A stretch of 64,000 bases of DNA from Niabella aurantiaca DSM 17617. GTDB taxonomy: Bacteria; Bacteroidota; Bacteroidia; Chitinophagales; Chitinophagaceae. The stretch covers positions 348,490-412,489 of the forward strand of contig NZ_KB893625.1 of NCBI RefSeq assembly GCF_000374125.1. The letters are read 5' to 3'. Below, one piece after another: positions 61,581 to 64,000 of the stretch (position 1 is the first letter of the stretch; the number at the start of each line of letters is the position of its first letter). The notes beneath the pieces were generated by a model. It searched no databases. It saw only the letters and a list, made by a program, of their open reading frames with translations, and was not told the DNA's origin. Position numbers and translations under genes: made by a program.

Positions 61581-61631
61581 AGATTTGAGGTCTGAAGTTT
61601 CACGTAGGATCCGACTTCAGACTTTAAACCT
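61581..61631. repeat. Imperfect inverted repeat between VOC and ROK genes
   Basis: agatttgaggtctgaagt (61581-61598) and acttcagactttaaacct (61614-61631) are near-complementary. The same unit occurs in part at 20335-20353, and a related aactttaaacctgaa near 61063-61077. Confidence 0.55.
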
Positions 61632-62589
61632 CCCACGCAAGTGCGCTGGCTCCCAGGATAGCGGCATCCGCTTCCTTCAGTTCGCTGAACACCAGTTTTA
61701 CCTTATTCTGAAAAATGGGCAGCAGGTTCTTTTCCATATGCTCTTTCGTCGGTTTCATAATATAATCACCTGCTTTGATCACTCCTCCGAAAAGAATGAT
61801 GGCTTCCGGCGAGGAGAACATAATAAAATTGGCGAGCGCTTCTCCCAGTATCTGCCCGGTGTACCGGAACACTTCCTTGGCTGTTTCATCGCCTTTCTCC
61901 GCCAGTTCATATACCGCAAGGGAGTCGAGGTTTTCCTCGGGAACATCGTTCAATGCGGAGTGAATATTTTCGGCTCTTAATTTTTTGGCGGTAATGGCAA
62001 TACCTGTAGCGGAACAGTACGCTTCCAGCGATCCGTGTGCGCCGGTGCTCCAGTGCTTGCGTCCTCCCGGACGTACAATGGTGTGCCCCAGCTCACCTGC
62101 AAATCCGTCGTGACCATAAAGCATCAGCCCGTTGGCCACAATGCCGCTTCCCACACCCGTACCCAGGGTGATCATGATAAAATCTTTCATGCCCCTGGCA
62201 GCGCCATACATCATTTCGCCCATGGCTGCTGCATTGGCATCGTTGGTTAAAGTGCAGGGAATGTTAAATTTTTCGCTCACCATCTTTGCAATGGGGATCA
62301 CGCCTCTCCAGGGCAGATTGGGCGCATATTCAATCGTACCGGTATAATAATTTCCATTGGGTGCACCCATGCCGATGCCTTTTATGCCCAGCGCGTTATT
62401 TTTGTCGATGATCGGCTTCATCGCTTCATAAAGTCCTTCAATAAATAACTCAATGGTAGGGTAAGCATCCGTTTTTATATCTCCTTTGTCCAAAATCTCA
62501 CCTCTGTGATTCACGATACCGTATTTGGTATTGGTACCGCCTATATCGATCCCGATCGCCAAATCATTTGACAAGTCTAAAAGTCCCAT
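61624..62589 (-). CDS. ROK family sugar kinase (glucokinase-like) lacking the Zn cysteines
   Basis: 321 residues. ATP-binding GIDIGGTNTKYGIV (13-26), ITLGTGVGSGIVANG, HTIVRPGG and the second half with FSSPEAIILFGGVIKAG. In most ROK proteins a C-x-C-G-x2-G-C-x-E zinc site follows HxxxxxxG; here residues about 177-188 read KHWSTGAHGSLEAYCS, with none of the three Cys. Kinase activity may remain, since HTIV and the catalytic Asp (TNDANAAAMGE) are kept. Probably co-transcribed with the sugar porter, 21 nt apart. Confidence 0.88.
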   Translation of the reverse strand: MGLLDLSNDLAIGIDIGGTNTKYGIVNHRGEILDKGDIKTDAYPTIELFIEGLYEAMKPIIDKNNALGIKGIGMGAPNGNYYTGTIEYAPNLPWRGVIPIAKMVSEKFNIPCTLTNDANAAAMGEMMYGAARGMKDFIMITLGTGVGSGIVANGLMLYGHDGFAGELGHTIVRPGGRKHWSTGAHGSLEAYCSATGIAITAKKLRAENIHSALNDVPEENLDSLAVYELAEKGDETAKEVFRYTGQILGEALANFIMFSSPEAIILFGGVIKAGDYIMKPTKEHMEKNLLPIFQNKVKLVFSELKEADAAILGASALAWEV

Positions 62590-62610
62590 ATCATATACAT
62601 TTTTTACGTA

Positions 62611-64000
62611 TTAATGTCCGCCTCCGGAAGTTTTTACATCATAATCGATGCCTTGTTGTTTCAGAGCGGTTTTGGCCCTTATGGCATAGAAGGCAAGATA
62701 CGCAAAGCAAGCCACACCAACAAAGTATGAATACTGAATGCCCAGGTGCTCCGGGGCGGCCAGCCATCCCTGGAGGAGGCTTACAAAGCCGCCGCCCATA
62801 ATCATAAGGATGAGCAGGCTGGATCCCTTATTGGTAAACCGGCCCAAACCGGCAATGGATAATGTAAAGATGCAGGGCCAGAGCGTAGAGCAGAACAGGC
62901 CCACGCTGATGAAGGCGTATACGCTGGTCATTTTGTCTGCAAAGATCCCGATCAACAGGGCAACGCCCCCCATACAGCTGAAAATAAGTAACTGACGGGC
63001 GGGATTGCCCTTACTTAGAATGTCGCAGGCAATGAGGCCAACGATCAGGAGCGCATAAATATAAAAAGGAGTGATGTCGTGATTGGCGATCTTGTTCACC
63101 AGCAGAAAAACGGTAAAGGCAATATAAGGCATCAGGAAACGCAAAATGCTTTTTGCACCTTTTGAAAGGTCAAAGGCGCCAACGGACCCGGTCCAGCGCC
63201 CGATCATCAGACTGGCCCAATAGAGTGATACGAACGGCGCTATTTTATCGGTAGGCGTCTGCAGATGCTCTTTCATAAACTCCGGGAGGTTAGCGGCCGT
63301 GCTGACTTCCACACCTACATATAAAAAGATGGCGATCATACCCAATACCAGCTGCGGGTATGCAAAAACGGAAGTGCGGATCTGCGCAGGAGAATCCATG
63401 GAAACCGAAGTGTCTGCGGGAGCGTCCTGATCCAGCGCATCCAGATCGATCTTGTTGGGCACGGAAGAAAATCGGAAAATAACTGCAACGATCACAAAGG
63501 CCAGTCCTAAGATAAGATAGGGGACTTTAATGCTCTGGATATCGGCACTGGCACTCGATGCGGTAACAGATCCGAAAATGGCAAAGCTGACAACAAGGGG
63601 GCCGATGGTTGTACCAAAATTATTGATGCCGCCGGCAAGGCTCAGCCGCTGGGAGCCCAACTTGGGATCGCCCATGATGATGGCGAGCGGATTGGCCGCT
63701 GTTTGCTGTAACGAAAAGCCAAGTCCAACAATAAAGAGTCCGATGATAAATAAGGGGAAAGATTCTTGCTGTGCGGCGGGATAAAATGTAAGCGTGCCCA
63801 ACGCTGAAATGATCAATCCAAGGGAGATGCCATTCTTATAACCGATCTTTTGCAAAAGATCCTTTCCGATGAGGCTGCTAATCAAAAGGAAGATCAAAGA
63901 ACCAATAGTATAGGCAACATAAAATGCAAAGGAAACCATCTGGGACTGTACCTGGGTTAAATGAAGTTTTTCCTTGAACACAGGGATCAGGATATCATTA
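62611..64000 (-). CDS. Sugar MFS transporter, FucP/GluP-like (5' end outside window)
   Basis: At least 463 residues; the coding frame continues past the right edge (NDILIPVFKEKLHLTQVQSQMVSFAFYVAYTIGSL is an internal FucP-type segment). About ten TM helices are seen, with GLGFSLQQTAANPLAIIMGDP and FCSTLWPCIFTLSIAGLGRFTNKGSSLLILMIMGGGFVSLLQG characteristic of the fucose/glucose:H+ symporter family. Substrate could be glucose, galactose or fucose. It precedes the ROK kinase in the same operon, a sensible uptake-phosphorylation pair. Confidence 0.9.
   Translation of the reverse strand, partial: NDILIPVFKEKLHLTQVQSQMVSFAFYVAYTIGSLIFLLISSLIGKDLLQKIGYKNGISLGLIISALGTLTFYPAAQQESFPLFIIGLFIVGLGFSLQQTAANPLAIIMGDPKLGSQRLSLAGGINNFGTTIGPLVVSFAIFGSVTASSASADIQSIKVPYLILGLAFVIVAVIFRFSSVPNKIDLDALDQDAPADTSVSMDSPAQIRTSVFAYPQLVLGMIAIFLYVGVEVSTAANLPEFMKEHLQTPTDKIAPFVSLYWASLMIGRWTGSVGAFDLSKGAKSILRFLMPYIAFTVFLLVNKIANHDITPFYIYALLIVGLIACDILSKGNPARQLLIFSCMGGVALLIGIFADKMTSVYAFISVGLFCSTLWPCIFTLSIAGLGRFTNKGSSLLILMIMGGGFVSLLQGWLAAPEHLGIQYSYFVGVACFAYLAFYAIRAKTALKQQGIDYDVKTSGGGH

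Overview
This window reads as a chromosomal segment of a Bacteroidota bacterium, most likely of the family Chitinophagaceae. The evidence is the gene content (DUF1016, DUF2130, DUF4136 and SIMPL proteins, MtaB, alpha-2-macroglobulin, an FucP-type sugar porter beside a ROK kinase). Further support comes from the lack of Shine-Dalgarno sequences before most starts, several -7 boxes of the form TAnnTTTG, and many SPI/SPII signal peptides on beta-barrel and lipoprotein genes. Genus cannot be fixed from the sequence alone; Niabella-like is only a guess. I saw no tRNA, rRNA, CRISPR array, insertion sequence or complete prophage.

Layout. 1-305: array of inverted repeats. 345-5759: tetR, membrane-fusion and RND genes of an efflux pump, with a good promoter and operator before tetR. 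6063-10178: accessory genes (DUF1016 nuclease-like protein carrying in-frame palindromes, an orphan membrane protein, a DUF3574 lipoprotein, an N-acetylmuramidase, a small barrel, a VOC protein). 10213-16338: a 2041-residue alpha-2-macroglobulin. 16521-28096: housekeeping and envelope genes (pcm, LysE exporter, a DUF234 ATPase remnant, a membrane Fe-S protein, a phosphoribosyltransferase, a dienelactone hydrolase, cmk, a Gfo/Idh/MocA oxidoreductase, a propeller-like secreted protein, an anchored papain-like peptidase, and a leucine-rich-repeat protein ending in a TonB-C-like domain).

28914-48397 is an exopolysaccharide locus of Wzy-dependent type, preceded by a lone LuxR-type response regulator. 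It runs: initiating phosphoglycosyltransferase, two unknown envelope proteins, hairpin, promoter (34046-34076), OPX lipoprotein, Wzc-like tyrosine kinase with a (Gly-Tyr)7 tail, flippase, FrhB-like protein, pyruvyltransferase, GT2, EpsG-like polymerase, GT4, split Alg14/Alg13-type transferase, nucleotide-sugar dehydrogenase, GT4. The enzymes predict an acidic polymer containing a uronic-acid-type sugar and possibly pyruvate.

48413-64000 returns to core genes: DUF2130, mtaB, plsC, priA, a DEAD-box helicase, SIMPL and DUF4136 proteins, a second VOC protein, and a ROK kinase with a sugar porter that runs off the right edge. Among them is an ECF sigma factor followed 7 nt later by a protein whose cytoplasmic N-terminus looks like an anti-sigma region and whose exported part is a trypsin/HtrA-type protease. 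This pair, the A2M protein with a SusC-plug-like motif, the LRR/TonB-C fusion and the palindrome-bearing DUF1016 gene are the observations most worth following up.
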